DNA of 62,381 nucleotides, from positions 1-62,381 of the forward strand of contig FCOH02000032.1 in the NCBI GenBank assembly GCA_001544595.2. Direction: 5' to 3'. Every line of letters starts with the position of its first letter. Positions within the stretch are counted from its first letter, which is position 1. This DNA is from Caballeronia peredens (GTDB lineage Bacteria; Pseudomonadota; Gammaproteobacteria; Burkholderiales; Burkholderiaceae). Of this stretch, positions 17,235 through 25,116 are shown one piece after another. A model generated the notes under the pieces. The model was not told the DNA's origin, ran no database searches, and was given only the letters and a program-made list of their open reading frames with translations. The translations under genes were made by a program, and so were the position numbers.

Positions 17235-17666
17235 ATGAAAATCGGTGAGCTTGCCAAGGCGGCAAACTGCACGACCGACACGGTGCGGTTCTACGAGAAA
17301 GAGGGTCTTTTGCCGCCCCCGGAGCGGACCGAAGCCAACTATCGCAGCTATTCGCGAGCCCACGTCGAACGTCTGCGGTTCATTCGTAATTGTCGTGCGC
17401 TCGACATGACGCAAGACGAAGTTCGAACCCTGCTTGCCGCTTCCGACAAACCCGGAAATGGATGCGGTTCCATCAACGCTCTGGTCGACGAGCATATTGC
17501 GCACGTCGACGAACGCATCGCCGAACTTGTCCAGTTGCGCGAGCAACTCGGAGCGTTGCGCGCGCGCTGCGGCGGCGAGTCGGCGGTCGATGAATGCGGA
17601 ATCATGCAGGGCTTGAGTTCCATGGAGACCGCGCCCGCCAAACCTCGCGGAACGCATCTCGGCTGA
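17235..17666 (+). CDS. cadR: MerR-family metal regulator, CadR/PbrR type
   Basis: This 143-residue protein starts with the MerR winged helix (MKIGELAKAANCTTDTVRFY). Next come a long dimerisation helix (DEHIAHVDERIAELVQLREQ) and a metal loop. Cysteines at 77 (NGCGS), 112 (ARCGG) and 121 (DECG) match the three-cysteine Cd/Pb site of CadR/PbrR proteins. The start is supported by AAGGGA 5-10 bases upstream. The gene is divergent from cadA, and the shared operator carries the diagnostic 19-base promoter spacer. It probably switches cadA on in response to Cd(II), Pb(II) or Zn(II). Confidence 0.87.
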   Translation: MKIGELAKAANCTTDTVRFYEKEGLLPPPERTEANYRSYSRAHVERLRFIRNCRALDMTQDEVRTLLAASDKPGNGCGSINALVDEHIAHVDERIAELVQLREQLGALRARCGGESAVDECGIMQGLSSMETAPAKPRGTHLG

Positions 17667-17782
17667 AACACGGCGGAAGCAAGCGCAGGACCGGAGTCAA
17701 TTTCCGGCTGAAAGGACGGGATACGACGCCGGTTCATTCGCCGCGAGCCGGCGAGTCAAAGGCGAAGTTTGTGGAGCAGACC

Positions 17783-17813
17783 GGACGGCCCGGGCGATAA
17801 CGCTCGGGCGTCC
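17783..17813 (+). terminator. Candidate terminator after the merR-type gene
   Basis: GCCCGGGCG and CGCTCGGGC form a 9-base-pair stem (one G-U pair) around ATAA, extended by GGAC/GTCC with a bulge. Only a short TTT follows, so termination may be weak. It lies between the convergent merR-type and glmS genes. Confidence 0.4.
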
Positions 17814-17938
17814 TTTGGGAGACGGAATCGTCGAATCTGCCCGATATTGCGGCGAGTTTCAGATCCTGAAATAAGTAGCGCTCACCCTTAAGCGCTTCTA
17901 TTTCCGTTTGACAGCAAAAAACCGCACCCCCGCGCCCT

Positions 17939-19756
17939 TCACTCCACCGTCACCGACTTCGCCAGATTCCGCGGTTTATCGACATCCGTACCGCGCGCGC
18001 AAGCCGTGTGATACGCCAGCAACTGCAACGGCACGACGTGCAGGATCGGCGAGAGCGCCCCGTAGTGCTCCGGCATGCGGATCACATGAATGCCGTCTTC
18101 GCTGACGATGCGCGTATCCGCATCCGCGAACACGTACAGTTCGCCGCCGCGCGCGCGCACTTCCTGCATGTTCGACTTGAGCTTCTCCAGCAGCGTGTCG
18201 TTCGGCGCGACCGTCACCACCGGCATGGCCTCGGTCACCAGCGCGAGCGGCCCGTGCTTCAACTCGCCCGCCGGATAAGCCTCCGCGTGGATGTACGAAA
18301 TCTCCTTCAGCTTCAACGCGCCTTCGAGCGCGATCGGATAATGCAGACCGCGTCCAAGGAACAGCGCGTTCTCCTTGCGGGCGAATTCCTCCGACCACGC
18401 GATGATCTGCGGTTCCAGCGCCAGCACGCTGTTCAGCGCCGCCGGCAAGTGACGCAGCCGCGCGAAGTACGCCGCTTCCTGCTTCGCATCGATGTGACCG
18501 CGCATCTTCGCGAGCGTCAACGCGAGCACGAACAGGCCGACGAGCTGCGTCGTGAATGCCTTCGTCGATGCCACGCCGATTTCCGTGCCCGCATGCGTCA
18601 GGAACGCGAGCTCGGTCTGGCGCACCATCGCGCTGGTCGCGACGTTGCACACGGCCAGCGTGTGCTTGTGGCCGAGCGATTGCGCATGCTTGAGCGCGGC
18701 GAGCGTATCGGCGGTTTCGCCCGATTGCGAAATGACGACGACCAGCGCCTTCGGATTCGGCACCGACTCGCGATACCGGTACTCGCTCGCGATCTCGACC
18801 TGCGTCGGAATCTTCGCGATCGATTCGAGCCAGTATTTCGCCGTCAGGCCCGAGTAATAGCTCGTGCCGCACGCGAGGATCAGCAGGCTGTCGATGCCCG
18901 CGAACGCGTCGGCCGCGCCCGCGCCGAACAGCGCCGGATCGAACTGATCGGCTTGCGGAATCGTGTCCGTGATCGCGCGCGGCTGCTCGAAGATTTCCTT
19001 CTGCATGAAATGCCGGTACGGGCCGAGTTCCACCGCGCCGCCGTATGCCGTCACCACGCGCACTTCGCGCTCGGCGGGCAGGCCTTCGCGATCGGCGATC
19101 TTCACGCCGTCGAGCCCGATCTCCACGACATCGCCCTCTTCCAGGAACGCGAAGCGGTCGGTGCTGCCGGCGAGCGCGAGCGCGTCCGACGCGAGGAAGT
19201 TCTCGCCCTCGCCCACGCCGACGACGAGCGGCGAACCCTGACGCGCGCCGACCACCGTATGCGGCTGATCCTTGTGGATCACGGCGATGGCATAGGCGCC
19301 GTGCAGTTGCTTGACAGCGTCGCGCACGGTCTGGAACAGGTCGCCGCGATACATGCTGTGAATCAGATGCGCGATGACTTCGGTATCCGTCTGCGACACG
19401 AACTCGTAGCCCTTCCCTTTGAGCATTTCGCGCAGCGTCTCGTAGTTCTCGATGATGCCGTTATGCACGAGCGCCACGGTGTCGCGCGAAAAGATGGGGT
19501 GCGCGTTGTCGGTCACGGGCGCGCCGTGCGTCGCCCAGCGCGTGTGCGCGATGCCCGTCATGCCGCCCAGATGCGTTTCGCGCACTTGCGCGTCGAGATC
19601 GGACACGCGCGCGACGCTGCGCGCGCGGCGCGGCTCGCCGTGGCTCAGCACGGCCACGCCGCACGAGTCGTAACCGCGATACTCGAGGCGGCGCAGGCCT
19701 TCGACCAGCACCGGGACGATATTACGTTGCGCTACCGCGCCGACAATTCCGCACAT
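17939..19756 (-). CDS. glmS: Glutamine-fructose-6-phosphate aminotransferase
   Basis: This 605-residue enzyme makes glucosamine-6-phosphate from fructose-6-phosphate and glutamine, the first step to UDP-GlcNAc. It begins MCGIVGAVAQ with the nucleophile C2, followed by a class II glutaminase domain (RWATHGAPVTDNAHP, HNGIIEN). Two SIS domains follow (ACGTSYYSG, VVISQSGETADT, ALEGALKLKEISY), and the C terminus is DKPRNLAKSVTVE. Length is normal for the family. It lies 81 bases after glmU on the same strand, so the two consecutive pathway steps are probably co-expressed. No glmS ribozyme is visible, as expected for Proteobacteria. Confidence 0.97.
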   Translation of the reverse strand: MCGIVGAVAQRNIVPVLVEGLRRLEYRGYDSCGVAVLSHGEPRRARSVARVSDLDAQVRETHLGGMTGIAHTRWATHGAPVTDNAHPIFSRDTVALVHNGIIENYETLREMLKGKGYEFVSQTDTEVIAHLIHSMYRGDLFQTVRDAVKQLHGAYAIAVIHKDQPHTVVGARQGSPLVVGVGEGENFLASDALALAGSTDRFAFLEEGDVVEIGLDGVKIADREGLPAEREVRVVTAYGGAVELGPYRHFMQKEIFEQPRAITDTIPQADQFDPALFGAGAADAFAGIDSLLILACGTSYYSGLTAKYWLESIAKIPTQVEIASEYRYRESVPNPKALVVVISQSGETADTLAALKHAQSLGHKHTLAVCNVATSAMVRQTELAFLTHAGTEIGVASTKAFTTQLVGLFVLALTLAKMRGHIDAKQEAAYFARLRHLPAALNSVLALEPQIIAWSEEFARKENALFLGRGLHYPIALEGALKLKEISYIHAEAYPAGELKHGPLALVTEAMPVVTVAPNDTLLEKLKSNMQEVRARGGELYVFADADTRIVSEDGIHVIRMPEHYGALSPILHVVPLQLLAYHTACARGTDVDKPRNLAKSVTVE

Positions 19757-19837
19757 GGGCGTTCATCCTTGAAGCTTGTATTTGAAAACGCGGCGCACGG
19801 GGCGCCGCGCGCGTCTGACTGAACGAAACCGACAGCC

Positions 19838-21202
19838 TTACGACTTCTTCTGCTTGACCGGGCGCACGTAGCCCGCACGGCTGACCTGCGTCTTCTCGTT
19901 GAGCACGAGTTCGCCGTCGGCCACATCTTTCCAGACGGTCGTGCCCGCCGCGATCGTCACGCCGCGCCCGATGCGCACCGGCGCGACCAGTTGCGTATCG
20001 GAACCGACGAAGACATCGTCGCCGATGACCGTGCGATGCTTGTTCGCGCCGTCGTAATTGCAGGTGATCGTGCCCGCGCCGACATTCACGCGCGCGCCGA
20101 TATCCGAGTCGCCGATATAGGTGAGATGGTTCGCCTTCGAGCCGTGCCCGAGGACCGCGTTCTTCACCTCGACGAAGTTGCCGACGTGCGCTTCGTCGCC
20201 GAGCGTGGCGCCCGGACGCAGCCGCGCGTACGGCCCGAGCACGACGTTCGCGCCGGCCGTGGCGCCTTCGATATGCGTATAGGCATCCACACGCGTGCCC
20301 GCGCCGATCACGGCATCGCGCAGCACGCAGTTCGGGCCGATCGTCACGTTGTCGCCGAGCGTCACCTGCCCTTCGAACACGCAGTTCACGTCGATCGACA
20401 CATCGGCGCCGCATTCGAGCGACCCGCGCACGTCGATGCGCGCCGGATCCATGAGCGTCACGCCCGCGTCGAGCAGCGCGTACGCGACGTTGCGCTGATG
20501 CACGCGCTCGAGTTCCGCGAGCTGGATCTTGCTGTTCACGCCGAGCGTTTCCCATTCGGCGTCCGGCTGCGCGGTGACGACTTCCACGCCCGATTCGATC
20601 GCGCGTTCGACGACATCCGTCAGATAGAACTCGCCCTGCGCGTTGTCGTTCTTCAGCGACGAAAGCCACGTTTCGAGCGTGCGCGTCGGCGTGATGACGA
20701 TTCCCGTGTTGATTTCCGCGATGCGCCGCTCTTCCTCGCTCGCGTCTTTCTGTTCGACGATTTTCTTCACCTTCCCGCCCGCGTCGCGCACGATGCGCCC
20801 GTAGCCCGACGGATCGCCGACGGTCACCGTGAGCACGCCGTAACGACTGGCGCCCGCGGCGTCGGTCAGGCGCTTGAGCGTGCTTGCGCGCGTGAGCGGC
20901 ACGTCGCCGTAAAGCACGAGCGTGGGAACGGAGGGATCGAGAAGCGGCAGGGCTTGCTGCACCGCGTGGCCCGTGCCGAGCTGCTTGTCCTGAACGGCGA
21001 ACTGGACGTCCGGCGCGCCGACGGCCTCGCGGACCTTATCGGCGCCATGTCCGACGACGACCACGAGGCGCGTCGGCGCGAGCGTGCGCGCAGTGTCGAT
21101 GACATGCGCGAGCAGCGGCTTGCCCGCCAATGAATGAAGTACTTTCGGCAGGGCGGAGCGCATGCGCTTGCCCATGCCGGCAGCCAGAATCACGATGTTC
21201 AT
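19838..21202 (-). CDS. glmU: Bifunctional GlcN-1-P acetyltransferase / GlcNAc-1-P uridyltransferase
   Basis: This 454-residue bifunctional enzyme acetylates glucosamine-1-phosphate and then transfers UMP to make UDP-GlcNAc. The N-terminal pyrophosphorylase signature is LAAGMGKRMRSALPKVLHSL. The C-terminal left-handed beta helix has many hexapeptide repeats and the acetyltransferase segment GDSDIGARVNVGAGTITCNYDG. Length equals E. coli GlmU. It is upstream of glmS on the same strand. UDP-GlcNAc from this pathway is also the likely substrate of the WecB-type epimerase at 43 kb. Confidence 0.97.
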   Translation of the reverse strand: MNIVILAAGMGKRMRSALPKVLHSLAGKPLLAHVIDTARTLAPTRLVVVVGHGADKVREAVGAPDVQFAVQDKQLGTGHAVQQALPLLDPSVPTLVLYGDVPLTRASTLKRLTDAAGASRYGVLTVTVGDPSGYGRIVRDAGGKVKKIVEQKDASEEERRIAEINTGIVITPTRTLETWLSSLKNDNAQGEFYLTDVVERAIESGVEVVTAQPDAEWETLGVNSKIQLAELERVHQRNVAYALLDAGVTLMDPARIDVRGSLECGADVSIDVNCVFEGQVTLGDNVTIGPNCVLRDAVIGAGTRVDAYTHIEGATAGANVVLGPYARLRPGATLGDEAHVGNFVEVKNAVLGHGSKANHLTYIGDSDIGARVNVGAGTITCNYDGANKHRTVIGDDVFVGSDTQLVAPVRIGRGVTIAAGTTVWKDVADGELVLNEKTQVSRAGYVRPVKQKKS

Positions 21203-21300
21203 CGCAGAAAGCCTTGCTCGGTATGACGAGCCGCCAATATATCACCGGGCTCTTTGACGCAGTGCGGCGAAACCCACGCTGCATCTTTGTATGACAATGG

Positions 21301-22260
21301 CTACAGGTCGTCGAACTGCACAATTGAAATGGCGTTCGACGGCGCGGACGGTTCGCTCGCGCACGGTTCCTCGTCGAACGCGATATCGCCTTGCGGATCG
21401 GCTTCGCCCGTCGCGCGCAGACCGGCGAACGGGAACAGCGCGCTGTCCATCAAATGCGACGGCACCACGTTCGACAGCGCATTGAACATGTTCTCGACGC
21501 GCCCCGGAAACCGCTTGTCCCAATCGCGGATCAGCGCCTTCATTTCCGCGCGCTTCAGGTTCGGCTGGCTGCCGCACAGGTTGCACGGAATGATCGGAAA
21601 TTCGCGCAGTTCGGCGTACTTTTCGAGATCCGTTTCCTTCACGTAGGCGAGCGGCCGGATCACGACGTTCTTGCCGTCGTCCGATTGCAGCTTGGGCGGC
21701 ATGCCCTTCAGCTTGCCGCCGTAGAACATGTTGAGCAGCAGCGTCTGCAGGATGTCGTCGCGGTGATGCCCGAGCGCGATCTTGGTCGCGCCCAGTTCGC
21801 CCGCCACGCGATACAGAATGCCGCGGCGCAGGCGCGAGCACAGCGAGCACGTCGTCTTGCCTTCCGGCACGAGCCGCTTGACGATGCTGTACGTGTCCTG
21901 ATTCTCGATGTGGAACGGAATGTCGAGCTTCGACAGATATTCGGGCAGCACGTGCTCCGGAAAACCCGGCTGCTTCTGATCGAGATTCACCGCGACGATC
22001 TCGAAGTCGATCGGCGCGCGCTCGCGCAGGCGCATCAGCACGTCGAGCATCGCGTAGCTGTCCTTGCCGCCGGACAGGCACACCATCACGCGGTCGCCCT
22101 GCTCGATCATGTTGAAGTCGCCGATCGCCTCGCCGACCTGGCGCGCGATGCGCTTGAACAGCTTGTTGTTCTCGTACGCTTCCTTTTGCTGGCGCCGGGT
22201 CAGCGCCTCGCGCACGGGCTTTTGCGCCTCGGCGGTCTCGATCGTGTCACGCGCGTTCAT
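21301..22260 (-). CDS. ttcA: tRNA 2-thiocytidine(32) synthetase
   Basis: This 319-residue protein of the TtcA family thiolates C32 of certain tRNAs using an Fe-S cluster. The PP-loop SGGKDSY lies at about 63-69. The CxxC pair CSLCSRLRRG and a further CNLCG motif are present. The start MNARDT at 22260 is chosen over longer upstream frames, which are only Arg-rich shadow. Its ATG overlaps the folB stop as ATGA, indicating translational coupling. Confidence 0.93.
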   Translation of the reverse strand: MNARDTIETAEAQKPVREALTRRQQKEAYENNKLFKRIARQVGEAIGDFNMIEQGDRVMVCLSGGKDSYAMLDVLMRLRERAPIDFEIVAVNLDQKQPGFPEHVLPEYLSKLDIPFHIENQDTYSIVKRLVPEGKTTCSLCSRLRRGILYRVAGELGATKIALGHHRDDILQTLLLNMFYGGKLKGMPPKLQSDDGKNVVIRPLAYVKETDLEKYAELREFPIIPCNLCGSQPNLKRAEMKALIRDWDKRFPGRVENMFNALSNVVPSHLMDSALFPFAGLRATGEADPQGDIAFDEEPCASEPSAPSNAISIVQFDDL

Positions 22261-22658
22261 GCCCGCTCCTCTTTGATGCGAAAGACTTCGACGCCCACCG
22301 CGTCGCAGTCGGGATAGACGTCGGGCTTTTCCGTCGACACGGCCACCGCGCGCACGTTCGGATGCGCGAGCAGGGCGGCGGCGACGTCGTCGCACAAGGT
22401 TTCCTGCAGGTGAATGTGGCCGCGCTTCACGCGCGCCGCGATGGTCGAGCGCATGAAGTCGTAATCGACCACTTCGGCCAGCTTGTCGGCGACGGGCGTC
22501 GACAGCGCGAGCGGCACGAACAGTTCGACGTTGATCACGACGCGCTGCTCGCCGCGCTTCTCGAAGTCATGCACGCCGATGTTGATGCGCACTTCGTAGT
22601 TGCGCAGAAAAAGCCGCCGGCAATCGGTCAGCCGGGGATGCGAAAGTGCGGCAAGCAT
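22257..22658 (-). CDS. folB: Dihydroneopterin aldolase
   Basis: This FolB-type protein of about 133 residues converts 7,8-dihydroneopterin to the 6-hydroxymethyl pterin in folate synthesis. Family features include NYEVRINIGVHDFEKRGEQRVVINVEL, seen as two blocks, and the ETLCDDVAA and STEKPDV segments. An in-frame TTG at 22670 could add four residues; the ATG at 22658 is preferred. It lies between a FolM-like reductase (36 bases upstream) and ttcA (4-base overlap). Two folate-linked genes therefore lie together. Confidence 0.88.
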   Translation of the reverse strand: MLAALSHPRLTDCRRLFLRNYEVRINIGVHDFEKRGEQRVVINVELFVPLALSTPVADKLAEVVDYDFMRSTIAARVKRGHIHLQETLCDDVAAALLAHPNVRAVAVSTEKPDVYPDCDAVGVEVFRIKEERA

Positions 22659-22694
22659 GGTTTCATCCAAAAGTTATTCGTGGCGCGCCGAAGC

Positions 22695-23537
22695 TCACGG
22701 CCGGCGCGTGCCGATCATGTACATCACGTCGCGCGGGCTCGGCACGAGATGCTGGCCGCCGTCGACGACGAGCGTCGTGCCCGTCACGCCGTGCGCGTTC
22801 GCCAGATAGCAGGCGGCCTGCGCGACGTCGGCCACTGTCGACGCGCGATTGAGCGGCGTCACGCGATGCGCCGTCTCGAACGACGCGGGCGTCTGTCCGG
22901 TGGAAATCAGCGTCAGGCCCGGCGCCAGGCCGACGACGCGCAGTTTCGGCCCGAGCGCCTGCGCCAGCGCGACAGTCGCGTTTTCGAGCGCGGCCTTGGT
23001 CAGCGTGTACGACAGGTAATCCGGGTTCATGTTGTACAGCTTCTGGTCGAGCACGTTGATGACGACGCCGCGCAAATGGTCGTTCTCCGCGGCGGCATCC
23101 GGCACGATTTCGTGCAGCATGCGCGCGAGCATGAGCGGCGCGGCGACGTTGATCGCGGTCATTTCCAGCAGTTTCGCGTAGCCGAAGTCGGTGGCCGTGT
23201 CCTCGTCGAAACGCGACGCGCAGTTCACCACGCACGTCAAACCGCCCAACGCCTCGACGCACGCCGGCACCAGTCGCTGAACTTCCGCTTCGGCGCCGAG
23301 ATCCGCCTTCAGCGCGACCGCGCGCCGCCCGAGCGCCTCGATCTCCGCGACGGTTTCGCGCGCTTCGTGCTCCGAGCCGCCGTAATGCACGGCCACATCC
23401 CAGCCCTGCCGCGCGAATTCGAGCGCGATGCCGCGTCCGATCCGCCTGGCCGCGCCCGTCACGAGCACGGCGCGCGCAGGTGGAATCGAACCGGAAGACG
23501 GCGAGTTGGCGGAAGAAACCGGCGTGGATGCGCTCAT
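22695..23537 (-). CDS. SDR-family reductase, FolM/pteridine-reductase-like
   Basis: This 280-residue short-chain dehydrogenase has the NADP-binding motif VTGAARRIGRGIALEFA; the ARRIG form is characteristic of pteridine reductases and FolM. Other features are VVNCASRF, the active-site YTLTKAAL (Tyr-x3-Lys) and the C-terminal VDGGQHLV. Adjacency to folB supports a role in dihydromonapterin or dihydrofolate reduction. The first ~22 residues are low-complexity (SASTPVSSANSPSSG), so the true start may lie a little downstream. Its start codon lies only 13 bases from that of the divergent MidA-like gene. Confidence 0.83.
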   Translation of the reverse strand: MSASTPVSSANSPSSGSIPPARAVLVTGAARRIGRGIALEFARQGWDVAVHYGGSEHEARETVAEIEALGRRAVALKADLGAEAEVQRLVPACVEALGGLTCVVNCASRFDEDTATDFGYAKLLEMTAINVAAPLMLARMLHEIVPDAAAENDHLRGVVINVLDQKLYNMNPDYLSYTLTKAALENATVALAQALGPKLRVVGLAPGLTLISTGQTPASFETAHRVTPLNRASTVADVAQAACYLANAHGVTGTTLVVDGGQHLVPSPRDVMYMIGTRRP

Positions 23538-23550
23538 TTACAATACTGGG

Positions 23551-24756
23551 ATGAATCCGAATGCCCGACAATCCGATAGTTTACCTGCTCCGGGCGCCGA
23601 CGCGCTCGCGCAGTCCGAAGCACTGACCGACCTGATCCGCGGACGCATCGCGGCGGCGGGCGGCTGGCTACCGTTCGACCGCTACATGGACCTCGCGCTC
23701 TACGCGCCCGGCCTCGGCTATTACGGCGGCGGCGCGATGAAATTCGGCCGTCTCGCCGACGACGGCAGCGATTTCGTCACCGCGCCCGAACTGTCCCCGC
23801 TATTCGGGACGACCATGGCGCGCCCGATCGCGCAGGCGCTCAGGCAAAGCGGCACGCGCGAGCTGATGGAATTCGGCGCGGGCACCGGCAAGCTGGCGGC
23901 GGGCCTCATTGCCGCGCTCGCCGATCTCGACGTCCCGTTCGACAGCTATTCGATCGTCGATCTCTCCGGCGAGTTGCGCGCGCGCCAGCGCGAAACCCTG
24001 GCGAAGGAAGCGCCCGCGCTCGCCGCCAAGGTGAAATGGCTCGACGCGCTGCCCGACCGGTTCGAAGGCGTCGTGATCGGCAACGAAGTGCTCGACGCAA
24101 TGCCCGTGCGGCTCGTCGTGCGCAAACTCGGCGCGTGGCACGAACGCGGCGTGGTGGTGCTGAACGAGCGTTTCGCGTTCGACGACCGGCCGATTGCGCC
24201 CGACGCGCAAATCGAACTGATCGACGCCGCCATCGACGAAGCCAGCGACGAACCCTTCGCCGAATATCTGACGGAAACGCACGAAGCCGCGCTCGCCTTC
24301 ACGAAAACCGTCTGCACGATGCTCACGCGCGGCGCGGCGTTTTTCATCGACTACGGCTTTCCGCGGCGCGAGTTCTATCACGCGCAGCGCGCCACGGGCA
24401 CGATGATGTGTCATTACCGGCATCGCGCGCACACGGATCCGTTTCTCTATCCCGGCTTGCAGGACATCACGGCGCACGTCGAATTCACCGGCATCGCGGA
24501 GGCGGGCGTCGAGACGGGCGCCGATCTGCTCGGCTTCACGTCGCAGGCGCGCTTCCTGATGAACGCCGGCATCACCGATGTGCTGAGCGAGCTGGATCCG
24601 GCGGATGTGCGGCGTTTCCTGCCGGCCGCGAATGCGGTGCAGAAGCTGCTGTCGGAGGCGGAAATGGGCGAGTTGTTCAAGGTGATCGCGTTTTCGCGCG
24701 GCATTCCCGGCACGCTCGACGCGTTCGCGGTCGGCGAGCGCTCTCACACACTCTGA
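23551..24756 (+). CDS. MidA/NDUFAF7-like class I SAM methyltransferase
   Basis: This 401-residue protein has an SAM-binding motif EFGAGTGKLA and the family segments LALYAPGLGYYGGG, FVTAPELSPLFG, GNEVLDAMPV and FIDYGFPRREFYH. These match the MidA/NDUFAF7 family (DUF185), whose eukaryotic member methylates an arginine of a complex I subunit. The bacterial substrate is not established. The start at 23551 gives the family N terminus and leaves 13 bases to the divergent SDR gene. A DUF2905 gene follows after 10 bases. Confidence 0.87.
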   Translation: MNPNARQSDSLPAPGADALAQSEALTDLIRGRIAAAGGWLPFDRYMDLALYAPGLGYYGGGAMKFGRLADDGSDFVTAPELSPLFGTTMARPIAQALRQSGTRELMEFGAGTGKLAAGLIAALADLDVPFDSYSIVDLSGELRARQRETLAKEAPALAAKVKWLDALPDRFEGVVIGNEVLDAMPVRLVVRKLGAWHERGVVVLNERFAFDDRPIAPDAQIELIDAAIDEASDEPFAEYLTETHEAALAFTKTVCTMLTRGAAFFIDYGFPRREFYHAQRATGTMMCHYRHRAHTDPFLYPGLQDITAHVEFTGIAEAGVETGADLLGFTSQARFLMNAGITDVLSELDPADVRRFLPAANAVQKLLSEAEMGELFKVIAFSRGIPGTLDAFAVGERSHTL

Positions 24757-24766
24757 AATTGCGATC

Positions 24767-24961
24767 ATGATCCGCTGGCTGCTGACGACTTTCATCGCGC
24801 TCGCGATCCTGTCCGGCTCGATGCCGTGGCTCAGGAAAATCGGCATCGGGCGCCTGCCCGGCGATTTCACGTTGCGGATCTTCGGACGCGAATATTCGTT
24901 TCCGTTCATGTCGACGCTGCTGTTGTCGATCGTTCTTTCGTTGATCGCGCGGGCGCTGTGA
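24767..24961 (+). CDS. DUF2905 small membrane protein
   Basis: This 64-residue protein has two hydrophobic segments (residues 3-22 and 45-63) around a conserved basic loop, IGRLPGDFTLRIFGREYSFP. It belongs to the DUF2905 family of small inner-membrane proteins of unknown function. It follows the MidA-like gene by 10 bases and is probably co-transcribed. Confidence 0.82.
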   Translation: MIRWLLTTFIALAILSGSMPWLRKIGIGRLPGDFTLRIFGREYSFPFMSTLLLSIVLSLIARAL

Positions 24962-25116
24962 CGCGCGTATTCGACGCCGCAGATTCGGACTGCGGCTAGG
25001 ACGTTTCGCGTCCGTGGCTGACACAATCGTCGGGATCGAGCGACGGCCGCCGGACAGGCCTGTTCCCGGCCGCGCGCCGTTGCCTCGACACTCGACACAC
25101 GAGCGAGCGCCACACG

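Noticed and set aside
17860..17938. Possible glmS terminator or regulatory hairpin (AGCGCT repeat at 17877 and 17891)
   Set aside because: Six-base palindromic repeats give only a short stem, and no T-run follows at a useful distance.
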